Shown: in pieces, positions 50,707-58,229 of the stretch
Layout: the number at the start of each line of letters is the position of its first letter
Position numbering within the stretch: the stretch's first letter is position 1
Origin: Clostridia bacterium
Lineage (GTDB): Bacteria; Bacillota; Clostridia; TANB77; CAG-508
Assembly: GCA_900770415.1 (NCBI GenBank)
Contig: CAAGKN010000007.1
Coordinates: forward strand, 140,428 to 204,427
DNA length: 64,000 nucleotides
Reading direction: 5' to 3'
Program-made: the position numbers and the translations under genes
The notes under the pieces: model-generated
What the model was told of the DNA's origin: nothing
Seen by the model: only the letters and a program-made list of their open reading frames with translations
The model's database searches: none

Positions 50707-52959
50707 CTATATTCTATCTTGTATTGTTCTATGAATTACGTCTAATTGTTGTTCTCTTGTTAATTTTATAAAGTTTACTGCGTATCCAGAAACTCTTATT
50801 GTAAGTTGAGGATATTTTTCTGGGTGATCCATAGCATCTAATAATAAAGATCTATCAAATACGTTTACATTTATATGATGTCCAGTTTTTGCAAAATATC
50901 CATCTAACATATTTACTAAGTTTGTAATTCTTGTATCTTCTTCTTTACCAAGTGCTGCTGGTGTAATTGCAAATGTATATGATATACCATCTTCAGCATA
51001 TTCATATGGAAGTTTTGCAATTGAATTTAATACTGCAAGGGAACCATTTACGTCTCTTCCATGTAGAGGGTTTGCTCCTGGTCCAAAAGGTTCTCCAGCT
51101 CTTCTTCCATCAGGTGTATTACCTGTGTTTTTACCATATACAACATTTGATGTTATTGTAAGAATTGATAATGTATGTTTTGAATTTCTATATGTTTGAT
51201 GTTTTTGTAATTTGTTTAAGAATGTTTTAACTAAATCTACAGCTATTTGATCAACTCTATCATCGTCATTTCCGTATTTAGGGAAATCTCCTTCAGCTTT
51301 GTAATCAATTGCAAGACCTGTTTCGTCTCTAATTACTTTTACTTTTGCATATTTTATAGCAGATAGTGAATCAGCAACTACTGAAAGTCCTGCTATACCA
51401 CATGCCATGGTTCTTAAAATATCTTTATCTCTATCATGTAAAGCCATTTCTAAAGCTTCATAAGAATATTTGTCATGCATATAGTGAATTGCATTTAAAG
51501 CTTTTATATAAATTTTTGCAACATAATCCATCATTGTATCAAATTTTTTCATTACTTCATCATAGTCTAAATATTCAGAAGTTATTGGTTCAAATCTAGG
51601 TGCAACTTGTTTTCCAGAGATTGCATCTCTACCACCATTAATAGCATAAAGTAATGTTTTAGCAAGGTTTGCTCTTGCTCCAAAGAATTGCATTTGTTTA
51701 CCTATTTTCATTGCAGATACACAACAAGCTATTCCATAATCGTCTCCAAGTGTAATTCTCATTAAGTCATCATTTTCATATTGAATAGATGATGTCTTTA
51801 TAGATAAATCTGTTGCAAATCTTTTAAATCCTTCTGGTAATCTTGTAGACCATAAAACTGTTAAGTTTGGTTCTGGAGCTGGTCCAAGTGTTGTTAAAGT
51901 ATGAAGAATTCTAAAAGAGTTTTTAGTAACTAATGTTCTACCATCAATTCCCATACCACCAATGCTTTCTGTTACCCATACAGGGTCTCCACTAAATAAT
52001 GCATTGTATTCTGGTGCTCTTAAAAATCTTACTAATCTTAATTTCATAACAAAATGATCCATTAATTCTTGAGCTTCTGCTTCTGTAAGAAGACCTGCTT
52101 TAAAATCTCTTTCAAAGTAGATATCTAAGAAAGTAGATGTTCTACCAAGACTCATTGCTGCACCGTTTTGATCTTTAATTGCTCCTAAGTAACCAAAGTA
52201 TAACCATTGAACGGCTTCTTTAGCATTCTTTGCTGGAACTGAAATATCAAAACCATATTTTGCAGCCATAGCTTTTAAGTCATTTAATGCTTTTATTTGA
52301 TCAGAAACCTCTTCACGTTCACGAATAACTTCTTCAGTAAATTCATCAACATTAAGAAGATCTAATTCTTCTTTCTTTTCTGCTACTAAAGCATCTATAC
52401 CATATAAAGCAACTCTTCTGTAATCACCTATAATTCTTCCACGTCCATAACCATCTGGTAGACCTGTAAGTAAGTGAGCACTTCTAGCAGCTCTTATGTC
52501 TGGTGTATAAACACTAAACACACCATCATTATGTGTTTTTCTTAAATTATGGTAGATATAATCTGTTTCTGGATCAACTTTTAATCCATAACTTTCTGCT
52601 GATTTTTCTACTATTCTAATACCACCATTTGGCATAATTGCTCTTTTTAATGGGGCATCTGTTTGTAGACCTACAATTTGTTCTAGGTCTTTATCAATAT
52701 ATCCTGCTTCATAAGCATTTATTGCAGATGGAGTTTTTGTGTCAGCGTCTAAAACACCGCCATTTTCTCTTTCTTTTTCATATAGTTTTAAAACTTCATC
52801 CCACAACTTTGTTGTTCTATCAGTAGGACCTGCAAGGAAGCTATCATCTCCCTCATAAGGTGTATAGTTATTTTGAATGAAATCTCTAACATTTATTTCA
52901 TCTTTCCAAGCTTTACCCTTAAAATCTTTCCATTCTTGAAAATCCATTAATTTAAACAC
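50707..52959 (-). CDS. pflB: Formate C-acetyltransferase (pyruvate formate-lyase)
   Basis: The product is 750 residues. It has the active-site Cys pair in GIACCVSAM (about residues 410-418) and the glycyl radical motif VSGYAVNF near the C-terminus. It converts pyruvate and CoA to acetyl-CoA and formate, indicating anaerobic mixed-acid metabolism. Full length; no zero-frame CGG among its 750 codons. The SD is in GAAGGAGTGTTTAA before ATG. Confidence 0.97.
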   Translation of the reverse strand: MFKLMDFQEWKDFKGKAWKDEINVRDFIQNNYTPYEGDDSFLAGPTDRTTKLWDEVLKLYEKERENGGVLDADTKTPSAINAYEAGYIDKDLEQIVGLQTDAPLKRAIMPNGGIRIVEKSAESYGLKVDPETDYIYHNLRKTHNDGVFSVYTPDIRAARSAHLLTGLPDGYGRGRIIGDYRRVALYGIDALVAEKKEELDLLNVDEFTEEVIREREEVSDQIKALNDLKAMAAKYGFDISVPAKNAKEAVQWLYFGYLGAIKDQNGAAMSLGRTSTFLDIYFERDFKAGLLTEAEAQELMDHFVMKLRLVRFLRAPEYNALFSGDPVWVTESIGGMGIDGRTLVTKNSFRILHTLTTLGPAPEPNLTVLWSTRLPEGFKRFATDLSIKTSSIQYENDDLMRITLGDDYGIACCVSAMKIGKQMQFFGARANLAKTLLYAINGGRDAISGKQVAPRFEPITSEYLDYDEVMKKFDTMMDYVAKIYIKALNAIHYMHDKYSYEALEMALHDRDKDILRTMACGIAGLSVVADSLSAIKYAKVKVIRDETGLAIDYKAEGDFPKYGNDDDRVDQIAVDLVKTFLNKLQKHQTYRNSKHTLSILTITSNVVYGKNTGNTPDGRRAGEPFGPGANPLHGRDVNGSLAVLNSIAKLPYEYAEDGISYTFAITPAALGKEEDTRITNLVNMLDGYFAKTGHHINVNVFDRSLLLDAMDHPEKYPQLTIRVSGYAVNFIKLTREQQLDVIHRTIQDRI

Positions 52960-53121
52960 TCCTTCTAGTATATCTATAATTTAAGCATTCTCGAATAATG
53001 CACAAAATATACACCATAATATTAACATGTTAGAGGAAAAATATCAACAAAATTTTTAAAAAAATGTGTTTTATTGATTAATTTTTTATGATATACTGTT
53101 TTCAAATATGGAGGTTTTAAA

Positions 53122-54213
53122 GTGAAAGAATTAAAAGAAAAACTAATTAAAGCTAAAAAACTTAAATTTATTAGAAATGTAATAGTTGGAGTAGTAGCAT
53201 TATTAATAGCAGCATTTATAATAAACATTGCTCCTGGATATAAAAGAGATAGATATAAAGATAAAGTTAATTTAATTATTGACGAGCATAATGTAACGGA
53301 AAATTTAAAGAACATGTTATATATAAATGAAAATAAAACAATTTATATGTCAGAAGAGGATGTAAAAAAATTCTTTGATGAAAACATATATTATGATCAA
53401 CAATATAATCAAATTATAACTACATCTAATACAAAAGTTGCAAATATAGAAATTGATAAAAAGCAAATGAATGTAAATAATTCTAATGTAAATATGTTAG
53501 ATGCAATTATAAAAATAAATGATAAAATATATTTGCCAATTTCAGATATGGGACTAGTATACAATATCAAAATTAAATATATTGAAGAAACCAATAGAGT
53601 AGTAATAGAAAGTCTAAACAGAGGATTAATAAAAGCAACAGTAACAGAAAATTCAAAAATTAAATTTAAACAAAGGTCATTATCAAAAGACGTGGGCGAA
53701 ATAGCGAAGGGAGAACAAGTAAATTGCTATTACACAACAAGTAGAGGCTGGAGGCAAATAAGAACAGAAAATGGAATAGTAGGTTATGTAAAAGCAAACA
53801 AACTAGATAATGAATATATAATAAGACAAGACATGGAAGAAAAAAAAGAAGCAAAAATAATAGAGCTAGATTTAAGCAAAAACCAATTTGAATATACAAA
53901 TGAAAATGGAGAAATAAAATTATGGCAAACAATAAATTTGAAATCTATGAGTAGTGACATAGAAAAAATGTTAGAAGACTACAAAACAAGAACTCAAGTA
54001 ATAGACATAGTAATGAATTTATTTAGCGAAAACGAGGTAAAAGGCGTAAACATTAACTTCGATGGAATAGAAAACAAAGAAATTTGTAAAAGATTTATAA
54101 TAGAACTTTCACCAAAATTAAGAGAAATTGGAATAACAACATGCGTAACATTATCAAAAGATATGAACACAAAAGACTATAAGGATATAGTTGATTATAT
54201 AGTAAAAAAATAG
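53122..54213 (+). CDS. Membrane protein with SH3 and degenerate GH18-like domains
   Basis: The product is 363 residues with a GTG start behind GGAGGTTTTAA. It has one transmembrane helix (residues ~22-38), a copper-amine-oxidase-N-like region (about 65-160), an SH3b-like segment (EIAKGEQVNCYYTTSRGWRQIRTENGIVGYVKANKL, ~193-228) and a short C-terminal part VKGVNINFDGIENKE...FIIELSPKLREIGITTCVTLSKD. That part resembles the catalytic strand of GH18 spore-wall hydrolases (YaaH/YdhD) but ends before a full barrel and has Asp where the catalytic Glu is expected. It is probably non-catalytic. mltG follows by 9 bp. Confidence 0.65.
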   Translation: MKELKEKLIKAKKLKFIRNVIVGVVALLIAAFIINIAPGYKRDRYKDKVNLIIDEHNVTENLKNMLYINENKTIYMSEEDVKKFFDENIYYDQQYNQIITTSNTKVANIEIDKKQMNVNNSNVNMLDAIIKINDKIYLPISDMGLVYNIKIKYIEETNRVVIESLNRGLIKATVTENSKIKFKQRSLSKDVGEIAKGEQVNCYYTTSRGWRQIRTENGIVGYVKANKLDNEYIIRQDMEEKKEAKIIELDLSKNQFEYTNENGEIKLWQTINLKSMSSDIEKMLEDYKTRTQVIDIVMNLFSENEVKGVNINFDGIENKEICKRFIIELSPKLREIGITTCVTLSKDMNTKDYKDIVDYIVKK

Positions 54214-54222
54214 GAGAGAAAA

Positions 54223-55314
54223 ATGAGAAGAGCAAAAGGTTTAGATATAAAAAAAATAATTATATGTGTAGTAGCGATTATATTGCTAATAACAATAATA
54301 GGGTTAATTTGGTATGTAGCTTCAATATCAAAAGTTAGTAGAAAGGACGATGAAATAGAGGTAACAATTCCATTAGGAAGTGGAACAAATAAAATTGCAG
54401 AAATACTTAAAGAAAACAAATTAATAAAAAGTAAAATGGCATTTAAATTATATGTAAAACTAAATAAAGTTACAAACTTTCAAGCAGGCAAATATTATTT
54501 AAAACAAAATATGAATGTAAAAGAAATTACCCAAATGCTACAAACAGGAATAATGCATGATCCAAACCAGCTAAGTATAACATATATAGAAGGAAAAAAT
54601 ATGAGATGGCTTGCAAAGAAAATAGAAGAAACAACAAATAATTCTCAAGAAGCTGTAATGCAAGTTTTATCAGATGAAAATTATATAAATTCATTAATTG
54701 ATAAATATTGGTTTTTAACAGATGAAGTAAAACAAGAAGAAATTTATTATCCTTTAGAAGGTTACTTATTTCCGGACACTTACGCAATAAAAAATAAAGA
54801 TGTAACTGTAGAAGAAATTTTTGAAAAAATGTTAGACAAAATGGAAGACGTTTTGGAAGAATATAAAAGCAAAATAGAAAAAAGCAAATACAGTGTTCAT
54901 CAAATATTAACAATAGCATCAATAATAGAAACAGAATCAATGAATAGTGAAGGAAGAAAAGATGTATCAAGTGTTATATATAATAGACTAAACAGAGGAA
55001 TGGCTATACAAAGTGATGTTACAACATACTATGCAGTAAAAGTTGATATGGGAGAAAGAGACTTATATCAGAAAGAATTAGACACATATAATGCATATAA
55101 TACACGTGGACCAAATATGGAAGGGAAACTTCCAATAGGACCAGTAGCATCAGTAAGTAAATCAAGTATAGAAGCAGCACTTGAACCAAATAATACTGAT
55201 TATATATTTTTTGTAGCAGATAAAAATGGGAAACTATACTTTACAAAAACTGAAAGTGAGCATAATAGAATTATAAGTGAATTAAAAGAAGAGGGACTAT
55301 GGTTTGAATATTAA
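54223..55314 (+). CDS. mltG: Endolytic murein transglycosylase MltG
   Basis: The product is 363 residues: one transmembrane helix (IICVVAIILLITIIGLIWYVA, about 11-31), a LysM-like region (VTIPLGSGTNKIAEILKENKLI) and the YceG catalytic domain. Visible motifs are YPLEGYLFPDTY (about 175-186), IASIIETES with the catalytic Glu (about 231-239), IYNRLNRGMAIQSDVTTYYA and YNTRGPNMEGKLPIGPVASVSKSSIEAAL. It cleaves nascent glycan strands and sets their length. Confidence 0.95.
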   Translation: MRRAKGLDIKKIIICVVAIILLITIIGLIWYVASISKVSRKDDEIEVTIPLGSGTNKIAEILKENKLIKSKMAFKLYVKLNKVTNFQAGKYYLKQNMNVKEITQMLQTGIMHDPNQLSITYIEGKNMRWLAKKIEETTNNSQEAVMQVLSDENYINSLIDKYWFLTDEVKQEEIYYPLEGYLFPDTYAIKNKDVTVEEIFEKMLDKMEDVLEEYKSKIEKSKYSVHQILTIASIIETESMNSEGRKDVSSVIYNRLNRGMAIQSDVTTYYAVKVDMGERDLYQKELDTYNAYNTRGPNMEGKLPIGPVASVSKSSIEAALEPNNTDYIFFVADKNGKLYFTKTESEHNRIISELKEEGLWFEY

Positions 55315-55320
55315 AAAACT

Positions 55321-55343
55321 CTCCTACAAAACAATTGTAGGAG
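55321..55343 (+). terminator. Hairpin after mltG
   Basis: Stem CTCCTACAA/TTGTAGGAG. No T tract follows, so the strength is doubtful. Confidence 0.45.
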
Positions 55344-55352
55344 AGAAAGGGG

Positions 55353-55385
55353 AGCTAGAACAGTGGTAATTAATTACCACTGTTC
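55353..55385 (-). terminator. Terminator of the minus-strand cassette gene
   Basis: Stem AGAACAGTGGTAAT/ATTACCACTGTTCT; it overlaps the gene's stop codon. Confidence 0.6.
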
Positions 55386-55586
55386 TATTATAAACGGGGC
55401 TAAGCTTTCTGAGAACTTTTCTAAGATTTGTTGGTCTTCAAACTTAATGTATATTCCCATTGAACAGAAATCACATCCAACATTGTTAAAAACAATATTT
55501 TCAGGGGGAATACCTAAATTCAAAGCTAACAACCGAATACTTTCTGAGTGTTCCTGAGAAACTTTTGCACAAAAATAATTTGCCAC
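55374..55586 (-). CDS. Small hypothetical protein, foreign-type cassette gene
   Basis: The product is 70 residues with a GTG start behind GGGAGGATTTGAT; the nearby ATG is out of frame. It reads MANYFCAKVSQEHSESIRLLALNLGIPPENIVFNNVGCDFCSMGIYIKFEDQQ..., compact, with CDFC as a possible metal or disulfide pair. Not recognised. Codon 18 is CGG (55533-55535), used as an ordinary codon in ATT CGG TTG. Like the genes at 15776, 25280 and 33923, it is solitary, on the minus strand and closed by its own hairpin. Confidence 0.5.
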   Translation of the reverse strand: MANYFCAKVSQEHSESIRLLALNLGIPPENIVFNNVGCDFCSMGIYIKFEDQQILEKFSESLAPFIIEQW

Positions 55587-55722
55587 ATCAAATCCTCCCT
55601 TTTACAAAATTTGGAACTAGATTAATATATACCAAATATTGGAAAAAATCAAGAAAAACACGTCGACCACTAATAACAAAAAACGACAAAACGAAAATGA
55701 ATTAAAAAAATTAAAAAAAATG

Positions 55723-55752
55723 TTGACAATTAATATAAAAGAGTAGTATAAT
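55723..55752 (+). promoter_or_regulatory. Promoter of tRNA-Leu
   Basis: TTGACA (55723-55728), 18 bp, TATAAT (55747-55752), 19 bp before the tRNA 5' end. Confidence 0.8.
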
Positions 55753-55771
55753 CATTCTTGCCAGTAAAAAT

Positions 55772-55859
55772 GCAGATGTGGCGGAACTGGCAGACGCACA
55801 GGACTTAAAATCCTGCGGTTGAATAAACCGTGCCGGTTCGATTCCGGCCATCTGCACCA
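55772..55859 (+). tRNA. tRNA-Leu(UAA)
   Basis: It is 88 nt including the encoded CCA. Acceptor stem GCAGATG/CATCTGC, anticodon stem CAGGA/TCCTG with loop CTTAAAA (anticodon TAA at 55806-55808), a long variable arm, and the T-arm GCCGGTTCGATTCCGGC. It reads TTA and TTG, the main Leu codons here. The long variable arm confirms class II. Promoter and terminator are adjacent. Confidence 0.97.
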
Positions 55860-55862
55860 GAT

Positions 55863-55894
55863 AAGACTTAAAGCTTTGCTTTAAGTCTTTTTTG
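55863..55894 (+). terminator. Terminator of tRNA-Leu
   Basis: Stem AAGACTTAAAGC/GCTTTAAGTCTT followed by a T run. Confidence 0.85.
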
Positions 55895-56210
55895 TTATCC
55901 AAATGCCGGAAATCGAAAAGGAAGTTGCCAAGTTTCGAGCAGGTTAAGGCCTGCCGAAACGAAGGTAAAAAATGTCCAGTGGACATTTTTTCTGACGCGG
56001 CTTGTCGATTCCGTATATATACGAACTGATTGATAACTAATATTAGTACATAAATTCCAGCCTCTGTTGATACAAATAAAATTTTCAGAGAATATTTTAG
56101 AACAAATTAAACAACAAATTAGTAATATTGGCATAGTGAAATGTATTGCTAATTATATTTCTTAAAGTATTGTATTAATGCAGCCCCACTTTTTGTTTAA
56201 CTCTAGGCTT
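55895..56210. other. Unassigned region with a perfect 25-bp palindrome
   Basis: No supported gene. About 55900-56015 is richer in G+C than its surroundings. It contains an inverted repeat GCAGGTTAAGGCCTGC (about 55940-55955) and a perfect palindrome AAAAAATGTCC-A/T-GGACATTTTTT at about 55967-55991. It lies directly downstream of a tRNA gene, a common integration site, and could be a scar of a lost element. Nothing is recognisable from 56020 to 56190. Confidence 0.4.
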
Positions 56211-56221
56211 TATGATATAAT
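56193..56221 (+). promoter_or_regulatory. Promoter of the gene at 56242
   Basis: TTGTTT (56193-56198), 17 bp, TATAAT (56216-56221). Confidence 0.55.
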
Positions 56222-56241
56222 GTATGTATGGGAGTGGTATT

Positions 56242-56961
56242 ATGAATAAAGAAGAAGTAAAAAATATTTTAATATCAATAAGAACACCAGAAAATGAAAA
56301 ACTAGTAAATTATTTGCTTGGAGAAATAGACGTAAGAGATGAGGCTTCTATTGAGCAAGCCACAGCAAAACTAGGTAACAATGAAGAAAGCATAAAAGAC
56401 TTTTTCACAAAGAAAATTGCAGAGAGACAGTTAAATCAAAATGAAGAAAAATATCCTATTAATGATATGTTTACCTATGGAATAGCAGGAGATTGTATTC
56501 ACTTACACTTGCCAACAGATTTGCACGAATCAATAGCAAAGAATGGAATATCAAAAACAATTGACTTAGTGAATTTACATTTGCTAGATGCAATTGATAA
56601 AATAAAAGTTTTAAAAGATGAAAATTTTTATAGATTTAAAGATAAAGATAGTATATATATGATATCTCCAGCAGTAATAAAAAGAGAAATAAAATTTTTA
56701 GAAGAATTAGATTTTACAACACATTCATATAGTAGAAAACAGTTAAATGATGATGAATTTGTACAAGAAAATCCAGAAGCAGGGCTTGCCGTTCAAATAT
56801 TTGGAAAAGGAAAAAATGTTGGGACAGCATCAATAGGGTTTGATGTAATAAATTCAAAAGAATGGCAAGAAAAGAAAAAAGAAGTAATAGAAAATTTAAA
56901 GACAAGAGGAATAAGTATAAATACCAATAAAGAGAATGCAAAACAAGTAACAGAAAAGTAA
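56242..56961 (+). CDS. Hypothetical protein
   Basis: The product is 239 residues from ATG 56242, behind GGGAGTGG. Not recognised. A helical N-terminus (about 1-75) is followed by a domain with DMFTYGIAGDCIHLHLPTDLHESIAKNGISKTIDLVNLHLLDAIDKIKVLKDENFYRF (about 80-137). The part after residue 140 is rich in charged residues. It has no signal peptide. Composition is host-like. ogt follows 20 bp downstream. Confidence 0.6.
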   Translation: MNKEEVKNILISIRTPENEKLVNYLLGEIDVRDEASIEQATAKLGNNEESIKDFFTKKIAERQLNQNEEKYPINDMFTYGIAGDCIHLHLPTDLHESIAKNGISKTIDLVNLHLLDAIDKIKVLKDENFYRFKDKDSIYMISPAVIKREIKFLEELDFTTHSYSRKQLNDDEFVQENPEAGLAVQIFGKGKNVGTASIGFDVINSKEWQEKKKEVIENLKTRGISINTNKENAKQVTEK

Positions 56962-56981
56962 TAATAAATTTGGAGGAAAAA

Positions 56982-57545
56982 ATGATATACAAATGGAAAT
57001 ACAAAACACCAAAAGAATATTCAAATATAATAATGAATAGCGATGGCGAAAGTCTAATTGGTTTATACTTTGAAGATTCAAAAGACTCGTCAAAACACGA
57101 AGCAAATTGCAAAGAAGAAAAATTACCTATTTTTGAAGAAACATGTAAATGGCTTGATACATATTTTAGTGGCAAAGAGCCAGATTTTACACCTAAATAT
57201 AAAATAAACAATTTAACCAATTTTAGAAAAGAAGTAATCGAAATTATGAATACTATTCCATTTGGAGAAACCATAACATACAATGATATAGCAAAAACAA
57301 TAGCTAAAAGACACGGAATAAAAAGAATGTCCGCACAAGCTGTTGGAGGAGCGGTTGGATGGAATCCAATTTGCATTATAATTCCATGCCATAGAGTTGT
57401 GGGAGCAAATGGGTCACTTACAGGATATGGAGGAGGAATAAAAAATAAGATATCATTGCTTGAAAATGAAGGCAACAACATGAGTAAATATTTTTTACCT
57501 AAAAGAAAATCAAAAGACAGTAGTAATTTGACTGAATTAACATAA
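56982..57545 (+). CDS. ogt: Methylated-DNA--protein-cysteine methyltransferase
   Basis: The product is 187 residues from ATG 56982, behind TTGGAGGAAAAA. It has the helix-turn-helix region PFGETITYNDIAKTIAKRHG and the acceptor-cysteine motif IIPCHRVVGANGSLTGYGGGIKNKISLLENEG (about residues 142-173). It repairs O6-alkylguanine by irreversible transfer to Cys. The N-terminal domain is shorter and divergent, as in many Firmicutes. Confidence 0.94.
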   Translation: MIYKWKYKTPKEYSNIIMNSDGESLIGLYFEDSKDSSKHEANCKEEKLPIFEETCKWLDTYFSGKEPDFTPKYKINNLTNFRKEVIEIMNTIPFGETITYNDIAKTIAKRHGIKRMSAQAVGGAVGWNPICIIIPCHRVVGANGSLTGYGGGIKNKISLLENEGNNMSKYFLPKRKSKDSSNLTELT

Positions 57546-57556
57546 TATGGTATTAT
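57528..57556 (+). promoter_or_regulatory. Promoter at the 3' end of ogt
   Basis: TTGACT (57528-57533), 17 bp, TATTAT (57551-57556). The leader of the next gene then carries two small hairpins, GCGACaaattaGTCGT and CACTCgaaaGAGTG (57567-57599). Confidence 0.5.
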
Positions 57557-57648
57557 AAAAGTATGAGGCGACAAATTAGTCGTCGAACACTCGAAAGAGT
57601 GAAATATTAATAAATGCCGATATGGCAGAAAAGGCAGGATGAAAAAAT

Positions 57649-58080
57649 ATGGCAAGACAACCAAAGGCAGAACTACTACAATTACAAAAACAGCTTGATG
57701 AATCACAAAGCAGATTAGCAGAGCTGGAGGCACTTCTGGATGGTACAGCATTTATGGAATATGAATATCTAACAGATTCAGAAAGACTAAATCTAGAAGA
57801 AAATTGTAACTTTTTGAAAAGCATAGCAGCTGAATTAAGAGATGAAAAAGTAAAATTTCCATTAAGAAGGTTCAACTGTTGGCTTGATTCACAAAAAAAT
57901 CCTAGAAATCGAACCCAAGAGTTTAGAAAAACTTTGGCAAAAAAGAAAATGGATATCGGCGAAATAATCGACATATTAGAGGAAAATAAAGATATGTTGA
58001 TTGAAAAGGTCAGAGGGTTTGGAACTATATCATACGAAAGGCTTTTGAATAAGCTTAAAGAAAAAGCAAACTCTGATTAA
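57649..58080 (+). CDS. Hypothetical coiled-coil protein
   Basis: The product is 143 residues and not recognised. The N-terminus is a coiled coil (LLQLQKQLDESQSRLAELEALLDG, residues ~9-32). The C-terminal part MLIEKVRGFGTISYERLLNKLKEK resembles a helix-hairpin-helix or the alpha-CTD-like IRGFGKKS motif, suggesting nucleic-acid contact, by inference. The SD is weak (GCAGGATGAAAAAAT) and the leader contains two hairpins. Codons are somewhat richer in G/C at third positions than those of neighbouring genes. Confidence 0.6.
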   Translation: MARQPKAELLQLQKQLDESQSRLAELEALLDGTAFMEYEYLTDSERLNLEENCNFLKSIAAELRDEKVKFPLRRFNCWLDSQKNPRNRTQEFRKTLAKKKMDIGEIIDILEENKDMLIEKVRGFGTISYERLLNKLKEKANSD

Positions 58081-58116
58081 ATGATAAAATGGCAGAAATT
58101 TCTGCCATTTTATCAT
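58081..58116 (+). terminator. Terminator after the gene at 57649
   Basis: Perfect inverted repeat ATGATAAAATGGCAGAA/TTCTGCCATTTTATCAT. Confidence 0.8.
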
Positions 58117-58162
58117 TTATATAAAAATAGAAAAATGTAACGAAAATGTAATAATTTAAACA

Positions 58163-58192
58163 TTGACAAAAAGAAAATATATACACTATAAT
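58163..58192 (+). promoter_or_regulatory. Promoter of the pilin-like gene
   Basis: TTGACA (58163-58168), 18 bp, TATAAT (58187-58192). Confidence 0.75.
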
Positions 58193-58229
58193 ATTAATAT
58201 GAATCGGTTTAAAAAGGAGAGAAAAACAA

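Noticed and set aside
55711..55986. Minus-strand 91-codon ORF across tRNA-Leu
   Set aside because: It is an antisense reading of the tRNA (the typical MAGIEPAR-like artefact) and has no SD.
56714..57751. Minus-strand 345-codon ORF
   Set aside because: It is a shadow of the plus-strand gene at 56242 and ogt, both better supported, and is rich in Leu/Phe/Ser as antisense AT-rich frames usually are.
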